Shown here in pieces: positions 1 through 9,728 of a DNA stretch of 64,000 nt. This stretch comes from Escherichia sp. ESNIH1 (lineage in GTDB: Bacteria > Pseudomonadota > Gammaproteobacteria > Enterobacterales > Enterobacteriaceae), in NCBI GenBank assembly GCA_002918705.1, contig PQKR01000001.1, positions 1 to 64,000 on the forward strand, given 5' to 3'. The stretch's first letter is position 1. Each line of letters starts with the position of its first letter. Both the position numbers and the translations under genes were made by a program. The notes below the pieces were generated by a model. The model was not told the origin of the DNA and made no database searches. It saw only the letters and a program-made list of their open reading frames with translations.

Positions 1-119
1 AGCCAGGGCAAGATGCTGCCGACATAGCCCGCGAGGTGGCACGGCAGCTTGATGAACGTGAACGCCGGGCCAGCGCCCGTATGCGCAGTAATTTCTCAGA
101 CAGGGGAGACTTCGAATGA
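1..119 (+). CDS. P2-like phage tail tape-measure protein (gpT), C-terminal end only
   Basis: An open frame enters from the left edge (codons in phase with base 3) and ends at TGA 117-119, giving the last 38 residues, rich in Arg and Glu, ending RGDFE. The stop overlaps the ATG of the next gene (ATGA at 116-119), the usual translational coupling of P2-like tail operons. In P2 the gene before U is T, the tail length tape measure, so the identity rests on gene order rather than on the short visible peptide. The gene is partial because of the window edge. Confidence 0.7.
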   Translation, partial: PGQDAADIAREVARQLDERERRASARMRSNFSDRGDFE

Positions 120-580
120 TGATGGTGCTGGGTCTTTTTGTTTTCACGCTGAAAACAGTCCCGTATCAGGAGCTGCAGCTGCAGCGCCAGTGGAGGCACG
201 CCAGTAACAGCCGGGTTAACGCCCGGCCAGTGCTGCAGTTTGTCGGACCTGATACGGATACAATCACGTTGAACGGCACGCTAATGCCTGCCATCACTGG
301 CGGCAGACTCTCAATGCTGACGCTGGACCAGATGGCGGAGACAGGCAAAGCCTGGCCTCTCATTGAGGGCAGCGGCACGATTTACGGCATGTTTGTTATA
401 GAGAGCATCAGCCAGACTAAACGCGAGTTTTTCAGCGATGGCGCAGCACGACAGATTGAGTTCGTGATCACCCTGAAACGGGTGGATGAGTCGCTTACTG
501 AGATGCTGGGCGATCTGTCAGGCCAGCTAACCCAGCTCAAAGATTCAGCCATATCTATGGCCGGGGGGTTATTTTCATGA
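116..580 (+). CDS. P2-like phage tail protein gpU
   Basis: A 154-residue protein with the P2 gpU pattern: an N-terminal LGLFVFTLKTVPYQ segment and a central region that includes the stretch FVIESISQT. In P2 gpU is a tail-completion protein needed for tail assembly. It overlaps the preceding tape-measure gene (ATGA) and the following gpD gene (577-580), consistent with one late tail operon T-U-D. Several ATG codons stand at the start (MMMV); the first is used here because of the overlap. Confidence 0.9.
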   Translation: MMMVLGLFVFTLKTVPYQELQLQRQWRHASNSRVNARPVLQFVGPDTDTITLNGTLMPAITGGRLSMLTLDQMAETGKAWPLIEGSGTIYGMFVIESISQTKREFFSDGAARQIEFVITLKRVDESLTEMLGDLSGQLTQLKDSAISMAGGLFS

Positions 581-1668
581 TGGGTTTTGGGGCGGCACTA
601 ATCCCGGCATACCGCGTCACGCTCGAAAGCAGGGATATCACAACCACGATTGAGTCACGGCTGATATCGCTGACGCACACGGACAATCGGGGGTTTGAGG
701 CTGACCAGCTTGATCTGGAGCTGGACGACGCTGACGGACTGCTGGAATTACCCCGCCGTGGCGCGGTGCTGTCTCTGGCGATCGGCTGGCAGGGGGAGCC
801 GCTTTATGTGAAAGGCCAGTTTACGGTGGACGAAATTGAGCACTCGGGCGCACCGGACCGGCTCACTATCCGGGCGCGCTCGGCCGACTTCCGTAACACG
901 CTTAACATCAAGCGGGAAAAATCATGGCATAACACTACGGTTGGGGCTGTTGTCAGCGAGATGGCTACCAGGCATAAATTGCAGCAGGCGATAGGCGACG
1001 ATATGGCAGCGCAGCCGGTGGACCATATCGACCAGACCAATGAGTCTGACGGGTCGTTTCTGATGAGGCTGGCCCGCCAGTATGGCGCTATTGCGTCAGT
1101 TAAAAACGGCAACCTCATGTTTATCCGCCAGGGCCAGGGCGTGACGGCCAGCGGAAAGCCGCTTCCTGTTATGACAATAACCCGTTCAAGCGGTGACGGC
1201 CACCGGTTCAGCATGGCCGATAGGGGAGCCTATACGGGCGTGGTTGCCAGCTGGCTGCATACCAAAGAGCCTAAAAAAAAGCAGGAGGTTAAGGTAAAAC
1301 GCCGCCGCCGTCGTAAAGCAGCTGCTAAACCCACTAAAGCCCCGGAACCTAAACAGGGTGAATATCTGATCGGCACCGATGAGAACGTAAAAGTTTTAAG
1401 CCGTACCTACGCCAACCGCACCAATGCCGAACGTGCTGCCAAAATGACATGGGAACGCATACAACGCGGCGCAGCAACGTTTTCCATCAATCTGGCTAAA
1501 GGGCGCGGCGACCTGTTTCCGGAGCTGCCGGTGAAGGTCAGCGGATTTAAGGGACCAATAGACGAGGCGGACTGGACGATCACAACCGTAACCAACGCTA
1601 TCGGCGAGGGCGGATTCACAACAACACTAGAGCTGGAAGTAAAAATTGCAGATCTGGATATGGAATAA
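577..1668 (+). CDS. P2-like late control protein D / tail hub protein gpD
   Basis: A 363-residue homologue of P2 gpD (late control D family), structurally related to T4 gp27-type baseplate hubs. Visible features are the N-terminal beta-rich domain (AYRVTLESRDIT), the central NESDGSFLMRLARQYGA segment and a basic Lys/Arg tract at about residues 228-250 that is common in this family. It overlaps gpU by 4 bp and is the last structural gene before ogr, as in P2 and 186. The frame is intact, so this end of the prophage shows no decay. Confidence 0.92.
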   Translation: MMGFGAALIPAYRVTLESRDITTTIESRLISLTHTDNRGFEADQLDLELDDADGLLELPRRGAVLSLAIGWQGEPLYVKGQFTVDEIEHSGAPDRLTIRARSADFRNTLNIKREKSWHNTTVGAVVSEMATRHKLQQAIGDDMAAQPVDHIDQTNESDGSFLMRLARQYGAIASVKNGNLMFIRQGQGVTASGKPLPVMTITRSSGDGHRFSMADRGAYTGVVASWLHTKEPKKKQEVKVKRRRRRKAAAKPTKAPEPKQGEYLIGTDENVKVLSRTYANRTNAERAAKMTWERIQRGAATFSINLAKGRGDLFPELPVKVSGFKGPIDEADWTITTVTNAIGEGGFTTTLELEVKIADLDME

Positions 1669-1740
1669 CGAGCCGGTAGTTTAAAAATAAAACGAAACGG
1701 GATAACATATCTTGCAAATTTAAGATGAGGCCTACAGAAA

Positions 1741-1959
1741 ATGATGAATTGTCCGCTATGCGGTAATGCTGCCCATACACGAAGCTCGTTCCAGGTCTCA
1801 AAAACAACGAAAGAGCGTTACAACCAGTGCCAGAATATTGAGTGTAGTCATACGTTCGTAACGCATGAAACTTTTGTCAGATCGATAACGTGCCCAGGTA
1901 AGGTTATCGCCGCCCCGCCCCATCCTGCGAAAGGCGGACAGAGCCACATGAATTTCTGA
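1741..1959 (+). CDS. ogr: Ogr/Delta-family zinc-finger late gene activator
   Basis: A 72-residue protein beginning MMNCPLCGN with the Cys-X2-Cys ... Cys-X4-Cys arrangement (CPLC, then CQNIEC) of the P2 Ogr / P4 Delta family. These proteins bind zinc and activate phage late promoters through the RNA polymerase alpha subunit. Its position immediately after gpD and before the phage end is that of ogr in P2-like phages. A strong hairpin terminator follows 4 bp after the stop codon. Confidence 0.9.
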   Translation: MMNCPLCGNAAHTRSSFQVSKTTKERYNQCQNIECSHTFVTHETFVRSITCPGKVIAAPPHPAKGGQSHMNF

Positions 1960-1962
1960 ACC

Positions 1963-1987
1963 AGCCCACCCTATGGTGGGCTTTTTT
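1963..1987 (+). terminator. Rho-independent terminator of prophage ogr
   Basis: The 8-bp stem AGCCCACC / GGTGGGCT with a short loop is followed by a run of six T. It lies directly behind the ogr stop codon. Confidence 0.85.
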
Positions 1988-2040
1988 GTGGGCAAACATG
2001 GGCACTGTCCATTATCTGGTGGGCATTTGGTGGACACAAG
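1987..2040. other. Candidate phage attachment-end (arm-type) repeats
   Basis: Within about 50 bp the motif (G)TGGGCA/TGGACA occurs repeatedly: GTGGGCAA, ATGGGCAC, an inverted TGTCC, GGTGGGCAT and GGTGGACAC. Clustered short repeats between the last phage gene and host DNA are typical of integrase arm-binding sites at a prophage end. The core crossover cannot be assigned because the other prophage end is outside the window. Confidence 0.4.
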
Positions 2041-2042
2041 CA

Positions 2043-2074
2043 TAAAAAAAAGGGGCTGGAAAATTCCAACCCCT
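2043..2074 (-). terminator. Terminator of the rpsP-rimM-trmD-rplS operon
   Basis: Read on the minus strand, an inverted repeat (AGGGGTTGGAA paired with TTCCAGCCCCT) is followed by eight T. It ends the ribosomal operon and also marks the boundary with the prophage to the left. Confidence 0.8.
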
Positions 2075-2114
2075 TGATTCTACAAGACTAATTCGGATGT
2101 CGCGACAGCGAACC

Positions 2115-2465
<351 letters not shown>

Positions 2466-2502
2466 TTAATCTCTTATCCTGGGTAAACTGATATTTGGAG
2501 GC

Positions 2503-3270
2503 TTACGCCATCCCATCATGTATTTGCTGCTGTTGTGCGTGCTCTTTTCGGAACTCCGCCAGCAGCTTTGCTTGCTCTTCAGTCAGAGCCAGGTTTTCCA
2601 GAAGTTCAGGTCTTCTAAGCCAGGTGCGGCCCAGCGACTGTTTCAAACGCCAGCGACGTATCTCGGGATGGTTACCCGACAGCAGAACCGCCGGCACCTC
2701 CATGCCTTCTAACACCTCAGGACGGGTATAGTGTGGACAGTCCAGCAACCCATCGGCAAAGGAATCTTCCGTTGCCGAGGCTTCATGGCCCAGTACGCCT
2801 GGAATAAACCGGGCAACCGAGTCAATCAGCGTCATTGCCGGTAACTCACCACCGCTGAGCACGTAATCGCCGATAGACCACTCTTCGTCGACTTCGGTTT
2901 GGATCACACGCTCATCAACCCCTTCGTAGCGCCCGCACACCAGAATCATTTTCTGATTCGCTGCCAGTTCGCTGACGCCCGCTTGATCAAGCTTGCGTCC
3001 CTGAGGTGACAGATAGATCACCTTTGCGCCTTCACCCGCCGCGGCTTTCGCTGCGTGGATGGCATCTCGCAAGGGCTGAACCATCATGAGCATCCCCGGT
3101 CCGCCGCCGTAAGGACGATCGTCCACGGTACGGTGCCGGTCATGAGCGAAGTCACGCGGACTCCAGCTCTGGATGCTCAGCAGGCCATTTTTAACGGCCC
3201 GGCCAGTTACCCCGTAATCGGTAATGGCGCGAAACATGTCAGGAAACAGGCTAACTATACCAATGAACAC
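2503..3270 (-). CDS. trmD: tRNA (guanine-N1-)-methyltransferase TrmD
   Basis: A 255-residue SPOUT-family methyltransferase that methylates N1 of G37 in tRNAs reading CUN, CCN and CGG codons, preventing +1 frameshifts. The start [13 protein letters not shown] and the trefoil-knot S-adenosylmethionine site ([12 protein letters not shown] and [11 protein letters not shown]) are intact. It lies in the conserved ribosomal operon between rimM and rplS. Confidence 0.98.
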   Translation of the reverse strand: MFIGIVSLFPDMFRAITDYGVTGRAVKNGLLSIQSWSPRDFAHDRHRTVDDRPYGGGPGMLMMVQPLRDAIHAAKAAAGEGAKVIYLSPQGRKLDQAGVSELAANQKMILVCGRYEGVDERVIQTEVDEEWSIGDYVLSGGELPAMTLIDSVARFIPGVLGHEASATEDSFADGLLDCPHYTRPEVLEGMEVPAVLLSGNHPEIRRWRLKQSLGRTWLRRPELLENLALTEEQAKLLAEFRKEHAQQQQIHDGMA

Positions 3271-3313
3271 AAGCCAATCCCCATCGTGCCGTGCCTACCG
3301 TTTATCCGGAGGT

Positions 3314-3862
3314 TTAAAAACCAGGATCCCAATCTACTTCGATTGTACGAGTAGTGAGATCGACATTCTTGATAACCTGCCCATCGAGGAACGGAACCAG
3401 CCGCTCCTTGATACCGAACGCATCTTTCAGGTTCGCCTTGATGACGAGAACGTCATTTGACCCGGTTTCCATCATGTCGATGACTTTACCCAGGCCATAC
3501 CCTTCGGTGGTCACTACCTGGCAGCCAATAAGGTCTTTCCAGTAGTAGTCACCCTCGGTGAGGGCCGGCAGCTGCGTGGTATCTACCATAATTTCGCAAT
3601 TAGTGAGTAGATTGGCAGCATCGCGATCGTCAACGCCTTTCAGCTTGATGATCAGATCCTGATTGTGGTGCTTCCAGCCTTCCAGCTGTACCTGCTCCCA
3701 CTTACCGGCCCGTTGGATAAACCAGGGCTGGTAGTCGAAAATGCTTTCGGCGTCTTCGGTGGAGGAGAACACTCTGAGCCAACCACGGATCCCGTAGGAA
3801 GAACCCATTTTCCCCAGAACGACCGGTTCAACAGGAACTTGTGCGGCGTGTTGCTTGCTCAT
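3314..3862 (-). CDS. rimM: 16S rRNA processing / 30S maturation factor RimM
   Basis: A 182-residue RimM with the N-terminal [18 protein letters not shown] motif and the C-terminal PRC-barrel ending EVDWDPGF. It binds ribosomal protein S19 and helps mature the 30S head domain. Two ATG codons stand in tandem; the start giving MSKQ at 3862 reproduces the E. coli length, and the upstream alternatives would add up to three residues. It lies 18 bp behind rpsP. Confidence 0.95.
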   Translation of the reverse strand: MSKQHAAQVPVEPVVLGKMGSSYGIRGWLRVFSSTEDAESIFDYQPWFIQRAGKWEQVQLEGWKHHNQDLIIKLKGVDDRDAANLLTNCEIMVDTTQLPALTEGDYYWKDLIGCQVVTTEGYGLGKVIDMMETGSNDVLVIKANLKDAFGIKERLVPFLDGQVIKNVDLTTRTIEVDWDPGF

Positions 3863-3880
3863 CATGACCACCGTGACAGA

Positions 3881-4189
<309 letters not shown>

Positions 4190-4271
4190 TTAAAAGCCCG
4201 AAAATTTTACTCGTTTCCCGGCAAAAAGCAATCAATACATCGAAATCGCAGGTAGGTAGCCTAAGGCCGTA

Positions 4272-5636
4272 TCAGCGCTTCGGGAAACCGGCGGGCGGCA
4301 TCATCCCCTTCATGCTACGCATCATTTTTGCCATCCCGCCCTTCTTCATCTTTTTCATCATGCGCTGCATGTCATCGAACTGCTTCAGCAGACGGTTCAC
4401 GTCCTGCACCTGCATGCCGCAGCCCGCCGCGATACGGCGCTTGCGGGAGCCTTTGATGATGTCCGGGTTGGCGCGCTCTTTCAGCGTCATTGAGTTGATG
4501 ATCGCCTCCATACGCACCAGAATCTTGTCATCCATCTGGGATTTGACGTTGTCCGGCAGCTGGCCCATGCCCGGCAGCTTGCCCATCAGGCTGGCCATGC
4601 CGCCCATGTTCTTCATCTGCTTCAGCTGCTCAAGGAAGTCGGTGAGGTCAAAGCCATCGCCCTTTTTCAGCTTGTTCGCCAGCTTCTCTGCCTGAGCGCG
4701 ATCTACCTTGCTCTCGATATCTTCGATCAGCGACAGCACGTCACCCATGCCGAGGATACGCGAGGCGATACGATCCGGGTGGAACGGCTCCAGGGCCTCG
4801 GTTTTCTCACCCACGCCGAGGAATTTGATCGGCTTGCCGGTGATATGACGAATAGAGAGGGCCGCACCGCCGCGGGCGTCGCCGTCGACCTTGGTCAGCA
4901 CCACGCCGGTCAGCGGCAGCGCTTCGTTGAACGCCTTCGCCGTATTGGCGGCGTCCTGGCCGGTCATGGCATCGACCACAAACAGCGTCTCTACCGGATT
5001 AATGGCGGCGTGGACGTGTTTGATCTCGTCCATCATCGCTTCGTCAACGTGCAGACGACCGGCGGTATCCACCAGCAGCACGTCGTAGAACTTCAGCTTC
5101 GCCTCTCTCAGCGCCGCGTTAACGATATCAACCGGCTTCTGGGCGACGTCAGAGGGGAAGAAATCGACGCCAACCTGCTGGGCCAGAGTCTCAAGCTGCT
5201 TGATCGCCGCCGGGCGATAGACGTCGGCGGAGACCACCAGCACCTTCTTCTTGTGCTTCTCGCGCAGGAACTTACCCAGCTTCCCGACGCTGGTGGTTTT
5301 ACCCGCACCCTGCAGGCCCGCCATCAGCACCACCGCAGGCGGCTGCGCGGCCAGGTTAAGCACCTGGTTCTCTTCGCCCATCGCCGCAACCAGCTCGCCG
5401 CGTACGATTTTGACGAACTCCTGACCCGGAGTCAGGCTCTTATTCACTTCATGGCCAACCGATTTTTCTTTTACGCGGTTAATGAACTCGCGTACAACCG
5501 GCAGGGCGACGTCCGCTTCCAGCAGTGCCATTCGCACTTCGCGCAGCGTCTCTTTGATGTTCTCTTCGGTGAGGCGTCCACGGCCACTGATATTGCGCAA
5601 CGTGCGCGACAAACGATCGGTTAAATTATCAAACAT
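4272..5636 (-). CDS. ffh: Signal recognition particle protein Ffh (SRP54)
   Basis: A 454-residue SRP GTPase, one residue longer than in E. coli. It has the N domain (MFDNLTDRLSRTLRNISGRG), the G domain with P-loop GLQGAGKTT near residue 107, DTAGRL and TKVDGDARGG motifs, and a methionine-rich C-terminal M domain (MQRMMKKMKKGGMAKMMRSM) that binds 4.5S RNA and signal peptides. It targets inner-membrane proteins co-translationally via FtsY. Divergent from ypjD. Confidence 0.98.
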   Translation of the reverse strand: MFDNLTDRLSRTLRNISGRGRLTEENIKETLREVRMALLEADVALPVVREFINRVKEKSVGHEVNKSLTPGQEFVKIVRGELVAAMGEENQVLNLAAQPPAVVLMAGLQGAGKTTSVGKLGKFLREKHKKKVLVVSADVYRPAAIKQLETLAQQVGVDFFPSDVAQKPVDIVNAALREAKLKFYDVLLVDTAGRLHVDEAMMDEIKHVHAAINPVETLFVVDAMTGQDAANTAKAFNEALPLTGVVLTKVDGDARGGAALSIRHITGKPIKFLGVGEKTEALEPFHPDRIASRILGMGDVLSLIEDIESKVDRAQAEKLANKLKKGDGFDLTDFLEQLKQMKNMGGMASLMGKLPGMGQLPDNVKSQMDDKILVRMEAIINSMTLKERANPDIIKGSRKRRIAAGCGMQVQDVNRLLKQFDDMQRMMKKMKKGGMAKMMRSMKGMMPPAGFPKR

Positions 5637-5829
5637 TGTCTTTCACCTGGGGTGGAAACGGTTGGCCGCCTGAGCGACCCATAAATACGATTTTGCGGCA
5701 GTATAACATGAAGCCGCTGTTCTTGTGATGTCAGGGTTGTGATGTAAGGGTTATGAGGCAAGGGTTGGAGGCAAGGTCACGTAACGCTATACTGCTTCTC
5801 TTTCATCTACTGCAACTATCGACATCACT

Positions 5830-6621
5830 ATGCCCGTTTTTGCCCTGCTTGCGCTTATTGCTTACTCCGTCAGTCTGGCGCTGATTATTCCCGGCCTGCT
5901 GCAAAAAAACAGCGGCTGGCGGCGGATGGCTATCATCTCTGCGGTCATCGCCCTGGTAAGCCATGCGCTGGCGCTGGAGGCGCGCATCTTTCCCGACGGC
6001 GATACGGGACAAAACCTGAGCCTGCTCAACGTCGGCTCGCTGGTCAGCCTGATGATCTGTACGGTGATGACCATCGTGGCCTCGAAGAATCGCGGCTGGC
6101 TGCTGCTGCCTATCGTCTATGCCTTTGCGCTGATCAACCTGGCCTTCGCCACCTTTGTGCCTAACGAATTCGTCACTCATCTTGAGGCGACGCCGGGCAT
6201 GATGGTGCACATTGGCCTGTCGCTGTTTGCCTATGCAACGCTGATTATCGCCGCCATGTATGCCCTACAGCTGGCGTGGATCGACTACCAGCTGAAGAAC
6301 AAGCGGCTGGCCTTCAGCAGCGAGATGCCACCGCTAATGAGCATCGAGCGCAAGATGTTCCACATCACCCAGATCGGCGTGGTGCTGCTCACCCTGACGC
6401 TCTGCACCGGCCTGTTCTATATGCGTAATCTGTTCAGCATGGAGAACATCGATAAGGCGGTGCTCTCAATCATTGCCTGGTTTGTCTATATCGTTCTGCT
6501 GTGGGGGCACTATCATAAAGGATGGCGCGGCCGCCCGGTGGTCTGGTTTAACGTGGCGGGCGCAGGCCTTCTCACGCTGGCCTACTTTGGTAGCCGCGTT
6601 GTTCAGCAGTTTGCTGGCTAA
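5830..6621 (+). CDS. ypjD: Inner membrane protein YpjD (CcsA-like cytochrome c assembly family)
   Basis: A 263-residue polytopic membrane protein with about eight hydrophobic segments and a tryptophan/histidine-containing region (GMMVHIGLSLFAYATL ... LWGHYHKGWRG) typical of the CcsA/HemX-like cytochrome c assembly domain. It corresponds to E. coli YpjD, divergent from ffh and upstream of corB, as here. Its exact function is not established; heme-handling is suggested only by family resemblance. Confidence 0.9.
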   Translation: MPVFALLALIAYSVSLALIIPGLLQKNSGWRRMAIISAVIALVSHALALEARIFPDGDTGQNLSLLNVGSLVSLMICTVMTIVASKNRGWLLLPIVYAFALINLAFATFVPNEFVTHLEATPGMMVHIGLSLFAYATLIIAAMYALQLAWIDYQLKNKRLAFSSEMPPLMSIERKMFHITQIGVVLLTLTLCTGLFYMRNLFSMENIDKAVLSIIAWFVYIVLLWGHYHKGWRGRPVVWFNVAGAGLLTLAYFGSRVVQQFAG

Positions 6622-6651
6622 GTACAAACGTTAAGCACGTAAGGAACTCTC

Positions 6652-7938
6652 TTGGAACACATCTCCACCACCACGCTGATTATCACGCTGATCGTCATGG
6701 TGGTGATCTCCGCCTACTTCTCCGGCTCCGAAACCGGCATGATGACGCTGAACCGCTACCGGCTGCGTCACATGGCGAAGCAGGGCAACCGCGCAGCAAA
6801 GCGCGTAGAAAAATTGCTGCGCAAACCCGACCGTCTCATCAGCCTGGTGCTGATCGGCAACAACCTGGTTAACATTCTCGCCTCCGCTATCGGTACCATC
6901 GTTGGGATGCGCCTCTACGGCAACGCCGGAGTGGCGATTGCCACCGGGGTGCTGACCTTTGTGGTGCTGGTCTTTGCCGAGGTACTGCCTAAGACCATCG
7001 CTGCGCTCTACCCGGAAAAGGTTGCCTTTCCGAGCAGCGTTCTGCTCGGGCCGCTGCAGATCGTCATGATGCCGCTGGTGTGGCTGCTTAATACCGTGAC
7101 CCGCCTGCTGATGCGTATGGTCGGCATCAAGGCCGACGTCGTAGTAAGCAGCGCCCTGAGCAAAGAGGAGCTGCGCACCATCGTGCATGAATCCCGCTCG
7201 CAGATGTCGCGTCGTAATCAAGACATGCTGCTGTCGGTGCTGGATCTGGAGAAGGTCAGCGTTAACGACATCATGGTGCCGCGCAATGAGATTGTCGGCA
7301 TCGATATTAATGACGACTGGAAATCGATTGTTCGCCAGCTGACCCACTCCCCGCACGGGCGCATCGTGCTCTACCGCGAATCGCTGGACGACACCATCAG
7401 CATGCTGCGGGTGCGCGAAGCCTATCGCCTGATGACCGAGAAGCAGGAGTTTACCAAAGAGATGCTGCTGCGGGCGGCGGATGAGATCTACTACATCCCC
7501 GAAGGTACGCCGCTCAACGTGCAGCTGGTGAAATTCCAGCGTAACAAGAAAAAGGTGGGGCTGGTGGTGGACGAGTACGGCGACGTGCAGGGTCTACTCA
7601 CGGTGGAGGATATTCTCGAAGAGATCGTCGGCGACTTTACCACCTCGATGTCCCCTACCCTCGCAGAAGAGGTCACCCCGCAGAACGACGGGTCGGTGAT
7701 CATCGACGGCACTGCCAACGTGCGCGAGCTGAATAAAGCCTTTAACTGGCAGCTGCCGGAAGAGGAGGCGCGCACCATCAACGGCATGCTGCTGGAGGCG
7801 TTAGAGGAGATCCCGGCCGCAGGTACGCGCGTGCGCATTGCCCAGTACGACATCGATATTCTCGACGTGCAGGACAACATGATTAAGCAGGTGAAGGTGC
7901 TGCCGGTTAAACCGCTGCGGGAGAGCGTGACAGAGTAG
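6652..7938 (+). CDS. corB: HlyC/CorC-family transporter CorB (YfjD)
   Basis: A 428-residue protein with an N-terminal CNNM/DUF21 membrane domain of about four segments, two CBS domains in the middle (IMVPRNEIVGIDI; GLVVDEYGDVQGLLTVEDILEEIVGDF) and a C-terminal CorC_HlyC domain. The family is linked to Mg2+/Co2+ efflux and resistance. The start is TTG at 6652, as in E. coli yfjD, giving LEHISTTTLII and preceded by AAGGA. It follows ypjD by 30 bp, probably in one transcript. Confidence 0.93.
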   Translation: MEHISTTTLIITLIVMVVISAYFSGSETGMMTLNRYRLRHMAKQGNRAAKRVEKLLRKPDRLISLVLIGNNLVNILASAIGTIVGMRLYGNAGVAIATGVLTFVVLVFAEVLPKTIAALYPEKVAFPSSVLLGPLQIVMMPLVWLLNTVTRLLMRMVGIKADVVVSSALSKEELRTIVHESRSQMSRRNQDMLLSVLDLEKVSVNDIMVPRNEIVGIDINDDWKSIVRQLTHSPHGRIVLYRESLDDTISMLRVREAYRLMTEKQEFTKEMLLRAADEIYYIPEGTPLNVQLVKFQRNKKKVGLVVDEYGDVQGLLTVEDILEEIVGDFTTSMSPTLAEEVTPQNDGSVIIDGTANVRELNKAFNWQLPEEEARTINGMLLEALEEIPAAGTRVRIAQYDIDILDVQDNMIKQVKVLPVKPLRESVTE

Positions 7939-8020
7939 TAGGCCGGGCAAACGCAGTGCCGCCCGGCATAGCAGCCTCAGCACAGTAACGCCCGGTGGCG
8001 CTTCGCTTACCGGGCCTACA
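7938..8020. repeat. REP/BIME element (two inverted REP units)
   Basis: Two imperfect palindromic units, TAGGCCGGGCAAACGC... and ...CTTACCGGGCCTACA, face each other between the convergent corB and grpE genes. This GC-rich form is typical of enterobacterial REP sequences placed between converging genes. Confidence 0.85.
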
Positions 8021-8048
8021 AATTACACCGTGCTTACAGTGGTGCTGA

Positions 8049-8642
8049 TTAGCCCTTCGCTTTCGCGACGGTGACCATCGCGGCGCGCAGGGTGCGACCG
8101 TTCAGGGTATAGCCTTTCTGCATCACGCCCAGCACGTTGCCTGCTGCAACCTCTTCAGATTCAACCATCGCAATGGCCTGGTGAACGTTTGGATCCAGCG
8201 GCACGTTGGTATCGGCAACCACGTCAACACCAAACTTGCGCACGACGTCCAGCATCGACTTCATGGTCAGCTCGATACCTTCCACCATCGGTGCCAGCTC
8301 TGGGTTAGCTTTATCCGCCACTTCCAGCGCGCGATCCAGGCTGTCGATGACCGGCAGCAGCTCATTGATAAACTTCTCCAGCGCAAACTTGTGCGCCTTC
8401 TCAATGTCCAGCTCGGTACGGCGACGCAGGTTCTCCATCTCGGCTTTAATGCGCAGGACACCGTCACGCTCGCGATTCTGCGCCTCGACTAACTGCGCCT
8501 CGAGGTTCGCAATTTTCTCATCGCGCGGATCCACCTGCTCAACAGAAGCGTCAGACTCTACTGCCTCAACCTCTTCATGCTGCTCCGTGATAATTTCTTC
8601 CGGGGCTTGCCCCTCAGGCGTTTTCTGTTCTTTACTACTCAT
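8049..8642 (-). CDS. grpE: Nucleotide exchange factor GrpE
   Basis: A 197-residue GrpE, the same length as in E. coli from the chosen start [16 protein letters not shown]. It has the acidic N-terminal tail, the long dimerising coiled coil ([20 protein letters not shown]) and the C-terminal beta domain with PNVHQAIAM and [14 protein letters not shown]. It releases ADP from DnaK. An upstream ATG would add eight residues but lacks conservation. A heat-shock sigma-32 promoter stands upstream. Confidence 0.97.
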   Translation of the reverse strand: MSSKEQKTPEGQAPEEIITEQHEEVEAVESDASVEQVDPRDEKIANLEAQLVEAQNRERDGVLRIKAEMENLRRRTELDIEKAHKFALEKFINELLPVIDSLDRALEVADKANPELAPMVEGIELTMKSMLDVVRKFGVDVVADTNVPLDPNVHQAIAMVESEEVAAGNVLGVMQKGYTLNGRTLRAAMVTVAKAKG

Positions 8643-8687
8643 GAATTTCTCCGCGTTTTTTTGCATTGATCTCGCTAACTTCGCTTA

Positions 8688-8715
8688 TTATGGGGATCAG
8701 TTTTCCGGTTTCAAG
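8688..8715 (-). promoter_or_regulatory. Sigma-32 heat-shock promoter of grpE
   Basis: On the minus strand CTTGAA (8710-8715) and CCCCATAA (8688-8695) are separated by 14 bp, matching the sigma-32 consensus CTTGAA/CCCCATNT. It lies 45 bp before the grpE start. Confidence 0.85.
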
Positions 8716-8763
8716 AGAAGCCTTAATATTGTCACCCTTCATTCGGCAAAAGGACTCCAGATA

Positions 8764-9642
8764 ATGAGTACTCATTTCACGTGTATTGGGATTGTCGGCC
8801 ACCCGCGTCACCCTACGGCGCTGACCACACATGAGATGCTCTGGCGCTGGCTGTCCGGCCGGGGATACGACGTTATCGTTGAGCAGCAGATTGCCCAGGA
8901 GCTAAAACTCACCAACGTGCGTACCGGCACGCTGGCGGAGATTGGCCAGCAGGCCGACCTGGCGGTGGTGGTGGGCGGCGATGGCAATATGCTCGGCGCG
9001 GCCCGCACCCTGGCGCGTTACGATATTAAGGTCATCGGTATTAACCGTGGCAACCTCGGCTTTCTCACCGATCTCGACCCGGACAACGCCCAGCAGCAGC
9101 TGGCGGACGTACTTGAAGGGCACTACATCACTGAAAAGCGCTTTTTACTCGAGGCTCAGGTGTGCCAGCACGACTGTCAGAAGCGGATCAGCACGGCCAT
9201 CAATGAGGTGGTTCTCCATCCCGGCAAGGTGGCGCATATGATCGAATTTGAGGTCTATATCGATGAGGTATTTGCCTTCTCCCAGCGTTCGGATGGCCTG
9301 ATTATCTCCACCCCTACCGGCTCCACGGCCTACTCGCTGTCGGCGGGCGGTCCAATTCTGACCCCGTCGCTGGACGCCATCACCCTGGTGCCAATGTTCC
9401 CGCATACGCTGTCGGCTCGCCCGCTGGTGATCAACAGCAGCAGCACGATCCGCCTGCGTTTCTCGCACCGGCGTAGCGATCTGGAGATCAGCTGCGACAG
9501 CCAGATTGCTCTCCCAATCCAGGAGGGCGAGGATGTGTTAATCCGCCGCTGTGACTACCATCTCAACCTGATCCATCCGAAAGATTACAGCTATTTTAAT
9601 ACCCTAAGCTCCAAGCTCGGCTGGTCAAAAAAATTGTTCTGA
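8764..9642 (+). CDS. nadK: NAD kinase
   Basis: A 292-residue NAD kinase, equal to E. coli NadK, phosphorylating NAD to NADP. The GGDG motif is at residues 71-74 and the conserved [20 protein letters not shown] block is present. The start ATG 8764 ([17 protein letters not shown]) reproduces the family N-terminus; the frame stays open far upstream through the antisense of grpE, but that extension is not coding. Divergent from grpE and followed by SOS-controlled recN. Confidence 0.97.
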   Translation: MSTHFTCIGIVGHPRHPTALTTHEMLWRWLSGRGYDVIVEQQIAQELKLTNVRTGTLAEIGQQADLAVVVGGDGNMLGAARTLARYDIKVIGINRGNLGFLTDLDPDNAQQQLADVLEGHYITEKRFLLEAQVCQHDCQKRISTAINEVVLHPGKVAHMIEFEVYIDEVFAFSQRSDGLIISTPTGSTAYSLSAGGPILTPSLDAITLVPMFPHTLSARPLVINSSSTIRLRFSHRRSDLEISCDSQIALPIQEGEDVLIRRCDYHLNLIHPKDYSYFNTLSSKLGWSKKLF

Positions 9643-9660
9643 AATCGACGGCGGGTGCTT

Positions 9661-9718
9661 TACTGGATATAAAACCTGTTTATACTGTACGAAAACACAG
9701 TTATGGTTTTTCATACAG
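9661..9718 (+). promoter_or_regulatory. LexA (SOS) boxes in the recN promoter
   Basis: A good LexA box with CTGT at 9685-9688 and ACAG at 9697-9700 (8-bp spacer) overlaps the promoter. Weaker sites flank it: CTGG-N8-CCTG at 9663-9678 and ATGG-N8-ACAG at 9703-9718. E. coli recN likewise carries several LexA boxes, making it one of the most tightly SOS-repressed genes. Confidence 0.85.
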
Positions 9719-9728
9719 GAAAGCGGCT

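Noticed and set aside
8206..8763. An N-terminal extension of nadK reaching back over grpE
   Set aside because: The extension is antisense to grpE and low-complexity (Ser-rich). The ATG at 8764 gives the exact E. coli NadK length.
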